Below are positions 15,449 to 22,230 of a DNA stretch of 33,911 nt, one piece after another. The translations under genes and the position numbers were made by a program. Below the pieces are notes generated by a model that was not told where the DNA came from, searched no databases, and saw nothing but the letters and a program-made list of their open reading frames with translations. This DNA comes from Acrocarpospora catenulata (GTDB lineage: Bacteria; Actinomycetota; Actinomycetes; Streptosporangiales; Streptosporangiaceae). The stretch is taken from contig NZ_JAHCST010000085.1 of assembly GCF_018476525.1 (NCBI RefSeq), positions 1-33,911 on the forward strand, written 5' to 3'. Each line of letters opens with the position of its first letter. The first letter of the stretch is position 1.

Positions 15449-15454
15449 CCATGG

Positions 15455-15494
15455 CCGGGTCACCCGCCCTGATTCCCCTTGGCGGGCGACCCGG
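15455..15494 (+). terminator. terminator of the ribosomal operon
   Basis: CCGGGTCACCCGCC (15455-15468) pairs with GGCGGGCGACCCGG (15481-15494), 14 positions with one mismatch, 12-nt loop, starting 6 nt after the rpsN stop. No T-run follows. Confidence 0.7.
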
Positions 15495-15655
15495 GGCCTC
15501 GCCAGCCGGTCGACCTCGGAATTCGCCACCACCAGACCAGCGCTTTGCCCGAATGGCACCGGCTTCGGGAAGAAATCACGTTGCCGGTGAAGACGACGAG
15601 TATCTGCCGCTTTGCCGGAGGTCGAGCAATGAACTGATCAGTGAGGTGGAGTCCA

Positions 15656-15958
15656 GTGACCATATCTGTCGAACATCATCCGCATCCGAATCACACTCAC
15701 GTGCATGGGGCCGGGTGCGGGCATGTCGCCGTACCGCATGCCGATCACGTCGACTACGTGCACGACGGTTGCCTGCACCGGGTGCACGAAGATCACATCG
15801 ATGAATGCGAGCCGGCGGGGCACGTCCCTCACGGTGACCACGATCACCAGCACGGGCCTGGCTGCGGACACGTCGCCGTACCACACGGTGATCATGTCGA
15901 CTACGTCCACGACGGCCACCGCCACGCCATCCACAACGGGCACTGGGACGAGCACTGA
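15656..15958 (+). CDS. histidine-rich two-repeat metal-binding protein
   Basis: 100 residues, 27 of them His and four Cys (21, 39, 51, 70). Two repeats share the core GCGHVAVPHxDHVDYVHDG (19-38 and 68-88), each followed by a His-rich tail (HRVHEDHIDEC; HRHAIHNGHWDEH). There is no signal peptide or membrane segment, so it is likely cytoplasmic. GTG 15656 is chosen because GGTGGAG lies 5 nt upstream; GTG 15641 would add five residues. The composition implies binding of zinc or another soft transition metal. Position right after the Zur-controlled operon suggests a zinc buffer or chaperone, but a terminator (15455-15494) lies between and I find no second Zur box, so regulation is open. The family is known to me only as uncharacterised His-rich proteins. 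Confidence 0.8.
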   Translation: MTISVEHHPHPNHTHVHGAGCGHVAVPHADHVDYVHDGCLHRVHEDHIDECEPAGHVPHGDHDHQHGPGCGHVAVPHGDHVDYVHDGHRHAIHNGHWDEH

Positions 15959-15987
15959 GCCGGCCCCGGCACACCTGCGCGCAACAC

Positions 15988-16014
15988 GGCCGAAAGTCTT
16001 CGAAACTTTCGGCC
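15988..16014 (+). terminator. hairpin after the His-rich gene
   Basis: GGCCGAAAG (15988-15996) and CTTTCGGCC (16006-16014) pair perfectly over 9 bp with a 9-nt loop, 30 nt after the stop codon. It contains the perfect palindrome CGAAACTTTCG (16001-16011), the motif seen upstream of several actinomycete xylanase genes, so it may double as an operator for the downstream gene. Confidence 0.5.
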
Positions 16015-16137
16015 TCGGCGCCCAGGATTTGGCTCGTTGAACAGAGGCTTTCATTGGCCGACTGCACACTTGATCAGCCAGACAGGACGAACTACCAGGC
16101 AAAATGCCCGCTCAATGAATCCTGAATCAAGATCAAG

Positions 16138-16157
16138 TTTCGGACATATTTCCGAAA
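16138..16157 (+). promoter_or_regulatory. inverted repeat TTTCGGA-N6-TCCGAAA upstream of the xylanase
   Basis: Seven-base perfect arms 4 nt before the -35 box at 16162. Together with CGAAACTTTCG at 16001-16011 this gives two related CGAAA/TTTCG palindromes before the gene, a pattern known from actinomycete xylanase control regions. A LacI-type or other repressor is likely, but none is encoded nearby. Confidence 0.5.
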
Positions 16158-16161
16158 GTTG

Positions 16162-16191
16162 TTGACAGTTCGACGAACTCAGACACATACT
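16162..16191 (+). promoter_or_regulatory. promoter of the xylanase gene
   Basis: TTGACA (16162-16167), 18-nt spacer, CATACT (16186-16191). The spacer contains a perfect 11-bp palindrome GTTCGACGAAC (16168-16178), placed where a repressor would block polymerase. The leader is about 200 nt and carries a 10-bp perfect inverted repeat, ATGACGGCCG (16266-16275) / CGGCCGTCAT (16311-16320), with GC-rich inner pairing. Confidence 0.6.
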
Positions 16192-16401
16192 CTCGCCATC
16201 GACAGACCTCAAACACTGTCGATCCGGGTCACCCCCCGCGACCTGGTCCTCCGGTCGTCGACCCCATGACGGCCGGTCACTCCGCCGCGTCGTACGGCGC
16301 CTACGCGCGGCGGCCGTCATCCTGTGCCACCGACTGCTCCCGTCGGGTCGTATCACGCTGCCCGGCCTCCCGGCCGGCCCTCAGCAGGAGGAAGCACGCA
16401 C

Positions 16402-17406
16402 ATGAACGACGCCCCCGCCCGCCCGAAGCGCCGCAGACACGGCCGCACCAGACTGTTCATCGGCGGCGCCTGGGCCGCAGCGCTGGCCCTGATCACGATG
16501 ATGCCCGGCGTCGCCCACGCGGCCATCACCACGAACCAGACCGGCACCAACAACGGCTACTTCTATTCTTTCTGGACCGACAGCCAGGGAACGGTCTCCA
16601 TGGAACTGGGGTCCGGCGGAAACTACAGCACTTCATGGCAGAACACCGGGAACTTCGTCGCCGGTAAGGGCTGGAGCACCGGCGGACGCAGGGCCGTGAC
16701 CTACTCGGGCAGCTTCAACCCGTCAGGCAACGCGTACCTGACCCTCTACGGGTGGACGAGAAACCCGCTGATCGAGTACTACATCGTCGACAACTGGGGC
16801 ACCTACCGGCCCACCGGAACATTCAAGGGCACCGTCACCAGCGACGGCGGCACGTACGACATCTACGAGACGACGCGCACCAACGCGCCCTCCATCGAAG
16901 GCACCAGGACCTTCAAGCAGTTCTGGAGCGTCCGGCAGTCGAAGAAGACGGGTGGGACCATCACCAGTGGCAACCACTTCGACGCATGGGCCAGCAAGGG
17001 AATGCAACTGGGCAGCCACGACTACATGATCCTCGCCACTGAGGGCTACCAGAGCAGCGGAAACTCCAACATCACGATTGGCGGCAGCACCGGTGGCGGC
17101 GGTGGCGGCACCACGCCGCCTCCGAGTGGCGGTGGCGGCGGCAGCTGCACCGCCTCGCTGTCGGCGGGCCAGCAGTGGAGCGACCGCTACAACCTCAACG
17201 TCTCGGTCTCCGGCTCCAGCAACTGGACGGTCACGATGAACGTCCCGTCCCCCGCCAAGATCATCGCTACCTGGAACATCAGCGCCAGCTACCCCACCGC
17301 CCAGCAACTGGTCGCCAGGCCCAACGGCAACGGCAACAACTGGGGTGTGACGATCCAGCACAACGGTAACTGGACCTGGCCGTCGGTCTCCTGCAGCGCG
17401 AGCTGA
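16402..17406 (+). CDS. secreted GH11 endo-1,4-beta-xylanase with CBM2
   Basis: 334 residues from ATG 16402 (GGAGG about 10 nt upstream; longer frame rejected). Residues 1-40 are a long, very basic signal peptide ([13 protein letters not shown], then a hydrophobic stretch to GVAHA), compatible with Tat or Sec. The GH11 jelly roll covers about 42-226, with nucleophile E125 in [13 protein letters not shown] and acid/base E214 in [14 protein letters not shown] Gly/Pro linker (about 228-247) leads to a carbohydrate-binding module of family 2 (249-331) with terminal cysteines C249 and C331 and exposed tryptophans W259, W275, W314, W324 and W326. It cleaves internal xylan bonds outside the cell while holding cellulose or xylan. 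It has its own promoter, operators and terminator. Confidence 0.95.
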   Translation: MNDAPARPKRRRHGRTRLFIGGAWAAALALITMMPGVAHAAITTNQTGTNNGYFYSFWTDSQGTVSMELGSGGNYSTSWQNTGNFVAGKGWSTGGRRAVTYSGSFNPSGNAYLTLYGWTRNPLIEYYIVDNWGTYRPTGTFKGTVTSDGGTYDIYETTRTNAPSIEGTRTFKQFWSVRQSKKTGGTITSGNHFDAWASKGMQLGSHDYMILATEGYQSSGNSNITIGGSTGGGGGGTTPPPSGGGGGSCTASLSAGQQWSDRYNLNVSVSGSSNWTVTMNVPSPAKIIATWNISASYPTAQQLVARPNGNGNNWGVTIQHNGNWTWPSVSCSAS

Positions 17407-17435
17407 CCCCCGAACACCCGAAACACCGCACCATT

Positions 17436-17462
17436 GGCGCGGCGGCCCCTGGCCGCCGCGCC
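17436..17462 (+). terminator. terminator of the xylanase gene
   Basis: GGCGCGGCGGCC and GGCCGCCGCGCC, perfect 12-bp stem with a 3-nt loop (CCT), 30 nt after the stop. The next gene begins at 17691; the intervening DNA shows nothing else. Confidence 0.8.
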
Positions 17463-17690
17463 ACGCCACTGCCGGCAGATGGCCACCACGCGCATCACGA
17501 AGATCAGACCGCGGGGGCGGGCTTGGCGGCATCACCCAGGAGTCGGACCGATCGATCGGGCCTTGGCGAGTCGGGCAGGTCGATCGGTAGCACTTCATCC
17601 GTTGGTGTGGCATCCGTCACCCAGTGTTCTTCCGTGGGGATCAGGGTGCTGTCCCGGACCTGAAGCAGCATTCGGGACGGGAGACCAGCA

Positions 17691-19364
17691 ATGGGCCACC
17701 ACCATCACCACCACAACAACAACCTTCCACACGACCACTCGGGCGACCTGTCGGTTCCGGATGCCGAGCTGACCTCCGGCGAACTGAGCCGCCGGTCGCT
17801 GATGCGCAGGGCCGGACTGCTCGGGGCGGCCGCGGTGGCCGTCGGAGCGACCTCGCTTCCGGGGACGGCCATGGCCACCCCCCACCACCGCGGGCGGGAG
17901 CCGAAGTACGGATACCAGTGGCTGGCGGGCGACCACCACATCCACACCCAGTACAGCAGCGACGCCATCTACCGCGTGATCGACCACGTGCGGCACGCCA
18001 ACGCGTACGGCCTGGACTGGATGGTCATCACCGACCATGGTGGCCCCGAGCACGCGCGGATCGGTGTGGAGAAGGTCAACCCGGACATCGTCAAGGCACG
18101 TGAGGAGTACGAGGACGTCCTGGTGTTCCAGGGGCTGGAATGGAACATCCCGGCCGCCGAGCACGCCACCGTCTTCGTGCACCCGGGCCGCAACGAGGTC
18201 GCGGTGCTGAAGGAGTTCGAGAACGCCTACGACGGCACGGTCAAGGGCGCCGGCGACTCCACCCCGGCCAACGAGGCCCTGGCCGTCGCCGGTATCGCGT
18301 TCCTGGGCGAGCAGGTGCGCCGCCGCCGCATCCCGGACGCGCTGTTCTTCGCCAACCACCCGGCGCGGCGCGGCGTCGACTCCCCGCACGAGATCCGCGC
18401 CTGGCGGGACGCCGACCCGGCGATCGCGGTCGGCTTCGAGGGCGCGCCCGGCCACCAGGCCGCCGGTATCAAGGCACCGCTCGGCCCCGGCAGCGGCCGC
18501 GGCTTCTACAGCGGCAGCCCGAGCGCGGCCTCCTTCCCGGGCTACCCCGTGGAGAGCTACCGCACGTTCGGCGGCTTCGACTGGATGACCTCCACGGTCG
18601 GCGGCCTCTGGGACAGCCTGCTCGCCGAGGGCAAGCCGTGGTGGATCACCGCCAACTCCGACTCGCACACCGTCTACGGCGACACCGCCCAGCGCGGCCC
18701 CAACAGCAACTTCCCCGCCAACGGCTTCTACAACGACCCCGTGTACGGCCAGCCCACCCAGGTGTCGGCGGGCGACTTCTGGCCCGGCTTCTACAGCCGC
18801 ACCAGCGTCGGCGCCGAGGACTTCTCCTACGCGGCCGTCATGCGCGGCCTGCGGGCGGGCAGAGTCTGGGTCGACCACGGCCACCTGATCGCCGGCCTGA
18901 ACGTGCGGGCGCGGGCGGTCGGCGACCGTAACGGCGTGACCCTCGGGGACACGCTGACCGTGCGCAAGGGCACCGCGGTCGAGCTGGTCATCGAGATCGA
19001 CCTGGCCACCGAGCCGAACTGGGCGCAGTTCGTGCCGGTGCTGGCCCGGGTGGACGTCATCCAGGGTGACGTCACCGGCCCGGCGGCCGACCCCGACGTG
19101 TTCACCACGCCCAGCACCAAGGTGGTCAAGTCCTTCGAGGTGGGCGCGGGCGCCAAGGGCACCGTGCGGTTCACCTACGGCCTCGGGCGCCTCGACCGGC
19201 CGGTCTACCTGCGGGTGCGCGGGACCGACGGGCTGCGCTCGGAGGTCGGCCTGCTCGGCGCCGGGGTGGACCCGGCCGGGCCCAAGATGGACGTGCTCGG
19301 GGACGCCGACCCGTGGCTCGACCTCTGGTTCTACACCAACCCGATCTGGGTGCGGACCAAGTGA
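17691..19364 (+). CDS. Tat-exported PHP-domain metallo-phosphoesterase with natural His6 N-terminus
   Basis: 557 residues. Residues 2-16 are GHHHHHHNNNLPHDH. A Tat signal then follows (SRRSLMRRAGLLGAAAVAVG, 33-52, cleavage near AMA). The PHP-like domain from about 75 has DHHIHTQYS (H83, H85), VITDHGG, LEWNIPAAEH and TANSDSH, the set of histidines and acids that hold two or three metals in this superfamily. The C-terminal 150 residues form a beta-rich domain. The reaction is hydrolysis of a phosphoester, substrate unknown. ATG 17691 has GGGAG about 7 nt upstream, so the His tract is translated. The tract would be in the cytoplasm before export and lost on cleavage, suggesting a role in metal loading before Tat transport (inference). 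Confidence 0.8.
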   Translation: MGHHHHHHNNNLPHDHSGDLSVPDAELTSGELSRRSLMRRAGLLGAAAVAVGATSLPGTAMATPHHRGREPKYGYQWLAGDHHIHTQYSSDAIYRVIDHVRHANAYGLDWMVITDHGGPEHARIGVEKVNPDIVKAREEYEDVLVFQGLEWNIPAAEHATVFVHPGRNEVAVLKEFENAYDGTVKGAGDSTPANEALAVAGIAFLGEQVRRRRIPDALFFANHPARRGVDSPHEIRAWRDADPAIAVGFEGAPGHQAAGIKAPLGPGSGRGFYSGSPSAASFPGYPVESYRTFGGFDWMTSTVGGLWDSLLAEGKPWWITANSDSHTVYGDTAQRGPNSNFPANGFYNDPVYGQPTQVSAGDFWPGFYSRTSVGAEDFSYAAVMRGLRAGRVWVDHGHLIAGLNVRARAVGDRNGVTLGDTLTVRKGTAVELVIEIDLATEPNWAQFVPVLARVDVIQGDVTGPAADPDVFTTPSTKVVKSFEVGAGAKGTVRFTYGLGRLDRPVYLRVRGTDGLRSEVGLLGAGVDPAGPKMDVLGDADPWLDLWFYTNPIWVRTK

Positions 19365-19365
19365 A

Positions 19366-19914
19366 ATGATCGTTCTGGGAGTTGACGCCGGCAGCCCCGA
19401 CGTCCCGGCGGCCGAGCACACGATCCACGACCTGATCGCGCTGCTCGGCCGACCGGCCCTGGCCTGCACGCACTTCATCCGCTCCGGCCGCCCGCACGTG
19501 GCGATCAGCCTCGCCCTGGACACGCTCCCCGCCGAACTTCCCGCCGGGTATGGCCTGGCCTGGGAGGACCGGCGAACCGGCCCCGAGGAACTCGCCGCGG
19601 GAGCGGAACTGGCCCTGGCCGAGCACACCTCGGGCGCCGGCCGTGCCGTCCTCTTCCCCGGCTCCGCCCACCTCACCGGAACCCTCACGGTGGGCGAACT
19701 CGTCGACCGCTCGGCGATCTCCGCCGTGACCGTGCTGGCCTCGGCCACGCCACCCGCTCCCGAAACCCTTCTGGACACCCGCGGCTACCTCCGCCCCGAA
19801 CGGAAGAACGGCATCCTCACGCTGGCCACAACCCCCGGCCTCCTGCCGGACGGCTCCCACGGCCTGGTCCCCTTCGAAATCGTCGACCCCCAAGCCTGCT
19901 GCGGCGGCCACTGA
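19366..19914 (+). CDS. unknown protein coupled to the PHP gene, ends in CCGGH
   Basis: 182 residues, ATG 19366, one base after the TGA of the PHP gene (TGAAATG), so translation is probably coupled and there is no separate ribosome-binding site. It starts MIVLGVDAGSPDVPAAEHTI and has alternating beta/alpha pattern, His residues in the middle, and a C-terminal QACCGGH that looks like a metal site. No signal peptide or membrane segment is present. I do not recognise the family. The coupling and the terminal motif suggest a cytoplasmic helper of the exported metalloenzyme, which is a guess. Confidence 0.6.
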   Translation: MIVLGVDAGSPDVPAAEHTIHDLIALLGRPALACTHFIRSGRPHVAISLALDTLPAELPAGYGLAWEDRRTGPEELAAGAELALAEHTSGAGRAVLFPGSAHLTGTLTVGELVDRSAISAVTVLASATPPAPETLLDTRGYLRPERKNGILTLATTPGLLPDGSHGLVPFEIVDPQACCGGH

Positions 19915-19976
19915 CAGCCACCGACTGTCACCCACCGTAGACAAGCCCGCCGACAATTCTCAGCGAGGGACCGGCA

Positions 19977-20008
19977 CCCTCGGCGACACCCCCGAAAATC
20001 GCCGAGGG
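19977..20008. terminator. bidirectional hairpin between converging genes
   Basis: CCCTCGGCGA and TCGCCGAGGG, perfect 10-bp arms with a 12-nt loop, between the ends of the genes at 19366-19914 (rightward) and 20025-20387 (leftward). Confidence 0.75.
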
Positions 20009-20024
20009 GCACGGCCATGGCCGG

Positions 20025-20387
20025 CTACGAGCCCTGATCCTTCTTGATCATCTCGGCGCCGGACACCGTCACCGGAGGCACGGCCTTGCGTCCTCCGTTC
20101 GCGATCAGCCAGAGAATCCACGCCTGAAGCAGTCCCACGGCGGGGAAGATCAGCATGGAGAACTCCGAGTCAGGCAGCGGGATGAATATCACCAGCTGCG
20201 ACAGAGGCGCGGTGAGCCAGATCAGCAACACCCCCTCCAAGCCGTCGCTCCCCGGCTGACGCACCGCGATCTCCACGTAGATCGTCGCCGCGAGAACGAG
20301 AAACGCGTAGATCCCCGCGAGGGCGAGGGCGAAGCGACCCCGGTTGTACCGGGATACGTAGCGGGTAACGGTCCTGATTGGTCGCAT
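20025..20387 (-). CDS. small integral membrane protein (SCO4225-like)
   Basis: 120 residues with three hydrophobic segments (about 19-40, 52-72, 78-96): a basic N-terminus, FALALAGIYAFLVLAATIYV, then GVLLIWLTAPLSQLVIFIPL, then an aromatic helix around LLQAWILWLI. Size, order and the LTAPxS motif are like the SCO4225 family of actinomycete membrane proteins. Function is unknown. It diverges from the 96-residue gene at 20480. Confidence 0.65.
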   Translation of the reverse strand: MRPIRTVTRYVSRYNRGRFALALAGIYAFLVLAATIYVEIAVRQPGSDGLEGVLLIWLTAPLSQLVIFIPLPDSEFSMLIFPAVGLLQAWILWLIANGGRKAVPPVTVSGAEMIKKDQGS

Positions 20388-20479
20388 AGTTCAGAGTTTG
20401 CTACCCCAGAGCGCCGCGCTCGTGAGTACGAGTACTCAGCTACCGGCGACACAGTACGCAAATCACGAAAAATACTGGC

Positions 20480-20770
20480 ATGGAGGATTACCAGCGGGCC
20501 CTCATCGGCCAGATGACCACCCGCCTCGACCTGTACGAATCAGGCGATCTCTCCATATCCAAGCTCGTCCAGGACCTCAGAGGCCTGTTCGACGCAGCCG
20601 ACCCCCACGAGCGCATCATCCACGACTCGTTCGAACACCTCTGGTCCGACCTGGACGCAGAAGCCGACCTGAGAACGGAACCCTGGGCGCCTCCCGGTCT
20701 CGCCGACGACGCCCACCTGGCCAAACTCATCAGCGCCTTACGCTCCTGGATCGCCGTCATCACCCGATAG
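20480..20770 (+). CDS. small acidic unknown protein
   Basis: 96 residues, all predicted helical, acidic (MEDYQRALIGQMTTRLDLYE, then ISKLVQDLRGLFDAADPHER). The size and LVQDLRGLFDA-type helix resemble small immunity-like proteins of actinomycetes, but no toxin gene is next to it. No ribosome-binding site is visible before ATG 20480, so a leaderless start is possible. Divergent from the membrane protein at 20025-20387. Confidence 0.5.
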   Translation: MEDYQRALIGQMTTRLDLYESGDLSISKLVQDLRGLFDAADPHERIIHDSFEHLWSDLDAEADLRTEPWAPPGLADDAHLAKLISALRSWIAVITR

Positions 20771-20837
20771 GCCCAGGCCACGGCCGCGTGCTCAGGTGAA
20801 GATGAGTACCTCAGCGGTATCGGCGGCAGAGCTCTTC

Positions 20838-20853
20838 GGAGATCATCATCTCC
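20838..20853 (+). promoter_or_regulatory. hairpin that encloses the ribosome-binding site of the next gene
   Basis: GGAGAT (20838-20843), loop CATC, ATCTCC (20848-20853), ending one base before ATG 20854. The only Shine-Dalgarno candidate is the left arm, so the fold would hide it. Confidence 0.45.
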
Positions 20854-21594
20854 ATGAAATGGTGGATTTTTCTGGTTTCGCTGGCTTTTGCGGTCTTCGC
20901 GGCCTGGCTGACTTTTCATACCGGGGTGGCACCCAGCACCCTGCTCGCCGTACTCGTCGGTGCCATCAGCCTGATCTGGCTACTCGTCCTGCTGACCGTG
21001 CCGTGGAACCTCTACTTCGCGGCCCGGAGGGTGGTCCACGAGACCCACCTGTCCCGCGAGCGCGGCATCGAGGTCCCCCAGTCCCGCGAGGACGAGGCGA
21101 ACGGCATCGCCCGCCGCATGCTCCGCTTCGCCATCGCCGGGCACCTCGTCTCAGCGGCCGTCATCGCCGTCATCACCTACTTCTCCGGCGCCCAGGTCGG
21201 CTACTACTTCGCCGGTTTCTACCTGCTGGCCACGTTCTTCCGCCCGGCCGGCTCCTACCTGGCACACCTTCGGGAACGGGTCAGCAGCCTGATGGAGGAA
21301 CTGCACTACCCCCGCGAGGACGTCGCCACGCTCCGGACCGAACTGTCCGACCTCACCGAGGCCCGCACCAAACTCGAAGAATCGGTCCGCGACCTCGACG
21401 AGAAACTCACCCAGACCCGCGCACAACTCGCCGCCCTCCAGGCCACCACAGAAACCGCCGATCACGACCTGAACCGCCGTATCACCCAGATGACCCGCCG
21501 CTTCGACGAAACAGTGGACGGCCTGAGCGACAACCAGGAATTGATCACCGGTCTGAAGGCCTTCCTCCGCCTGATCCGCACCGACCCCGCCTGA
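20854..21594 (+). CDS. membrane protein with cytoplasmic coiled coil
   Basis: 246 residues. Four hydrophobic helices are placed as two pairs (about 3-19, 27-50, then 91-110, 112-128), with a charged loop between. Residues 140-235 are a long coiled coil rich in Leu, Glu and Arg heptads (VATLRTELSDLTEARTKLEE and following). No known domain is seen. The shape suggests a membrane-anchored scaffold or tether. The start ATG 20854 follows GGAGAT 10 nt upstream, within a hairpin. It stands alone; the next gene converges on it. Confidence 0.65.
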   Translation: MKWWIFLVSLAFAVFAAWLTFHTGVAPSTLLAVLVGAISLIWLLVLLTVPWNLYFAARRVVHETHLSRERGIEVPQSREDEANGIARRMLRFAIAGHLVSAAVIAVITYFSGAQVGYYFAGFYLLATFFRPAGSYLAHLRERVSSLMEELHYPREDVATLRTELSDLTEARTKLEESVRDLDEKLTQTRAQLAALQATTETADHDLNRRITQMTRRFDETVDGLSDNQELITGLKAFLRLIRTDPA

Positions 21595-21670
21595 CCCCAG
21601 GCGCCTGTCCGGCGACCCCGATCCGGTTGACTCAGAACTGGCCGTGCTCAGGGTGAGGAGGTGCCAACCG

Positions 21671-22069
21671 TCATGCCACGGCGGCCACGCGAGTGCGGCC
21701 GGCGCTGACCCAGCCGAGCTGAAGGACGCTCATGCCGAACATCAGGACGCCCAATGGGACGTGCAGGGTCTTCACGTGCGCTATGCCCAGCGCTATCTGC
21801 GCCAGCGTGAGACCGAAGAACCCGACCGCGTACAGGATGGGTTTGGGCGAGCCACCGCCCGGCCGCCACGCCAGGACCGCGGCGACCAGGTGCAGCAGCG
21901 CCACGGTGAACACCCCGTACGCCGACATACTGTGCAATGTCCGCCCGCTGGGTGAGGACAACAACAAGCCCGCGGTGATCGGTGCGGCGAAGACGGCCAA
22001 GGTTTGCAGGATGATCGCAACACGCAAGAACACAAAGTTGCCCTGCTTGATCGGCGTGGGTGTGGACAT
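21671..22069 (-). CDS. four-helix membrane protein, divergent partner of the ECF41 sigma factor
   Basis: 132 residues from ATG 22069 (GGGAG about 6 nt upstream; a start at 22090 lacks one). Four hydrophobic helices (about 14-38, 48-68, 77-97, 103-121) with little outside them: LRVAIILQTLAVFAAPITAG, a helix with LLHLVAAVLAW, and HVPLGVLMFGMSVLQLGWVS. Histidines lie in helices 2 and 4 and between 3 and 4, so haem or metal binding is possible. Its upstream promoter (22124-22150) matches that of the sigma gene, so it is a likely target of that sigma factor. Function is unknown. Confidence 0.65.
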   Translation of the reverse strand: MSTPTPIKQGNFVFLRVAIILQTLAVFAAPITAGLLLSSPSGRTLHSMSAYGVFTVALLHLVAAVLAWRPGGGSPKPILYAVGFFGLTLAQIALGIAHVKTLHVPLGVLMFGMSVLQLGWVSAGRTRVAAVA

Positions 22070-22123
22070 GGAGGTCTCCCCTTCTCCCATCTCGAGGCTT
22101 GCGGCCTGGTGTCTCAGTAGTCC

Positions 22124-22150
22124 GACGACACAACCGCTGGAAATGTGAGG
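22124..22150 (-). promoter_or_regulatory. ECF41-type promoter facing left (membrane protein)
   Basis: On the minus strand: CCTCACA (22144-22150), 16-nt spacer, CGTC (22124-22127). The published ECF41 consensus is TGTCACA-N16-CGTC; this differs in the first two bases only. The start codon lies 54 nt downstream. Confidence 0.7.
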
Positions 22151-22161
22151 CGACGCGCCAA

Positions 22162-22188
22162 CCTCACAGTTCGATGCGCTCTCTCGTC
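22162..22188 (+). promoter_or_regulatory. ECF41-type promoter facing right (sigma gene)
   Basis: On the plus strand: CCTCACA (22162-22168), 16-nt spacer, CGTC (22185-22188). The -35 heptamer and spacing are identical to those of the leftward promoter. It lies 42 nt before ATG 22231 and rules out the upstream ATG at 22174, which would be inside the promoter. Confidence 0.7.
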
Positions 22189-22230
22189 GAACTGGGTGAG
22201 GGCAGAGCGACCAAGGGAGCCGGCGACACC

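Noticed and set aside
15451-15804. S18 or other ribosomal gene after rpsN
   Set aside because: The frame has no S18 motifs, contains the terminator and overlaps the His-rich gene.
17691-17720. His6 tract as a cloning-vector artefact
   Set aside because: Codons are mixed, flanking sequence is in continuous genomic context, and no vector linker or protease site follows.
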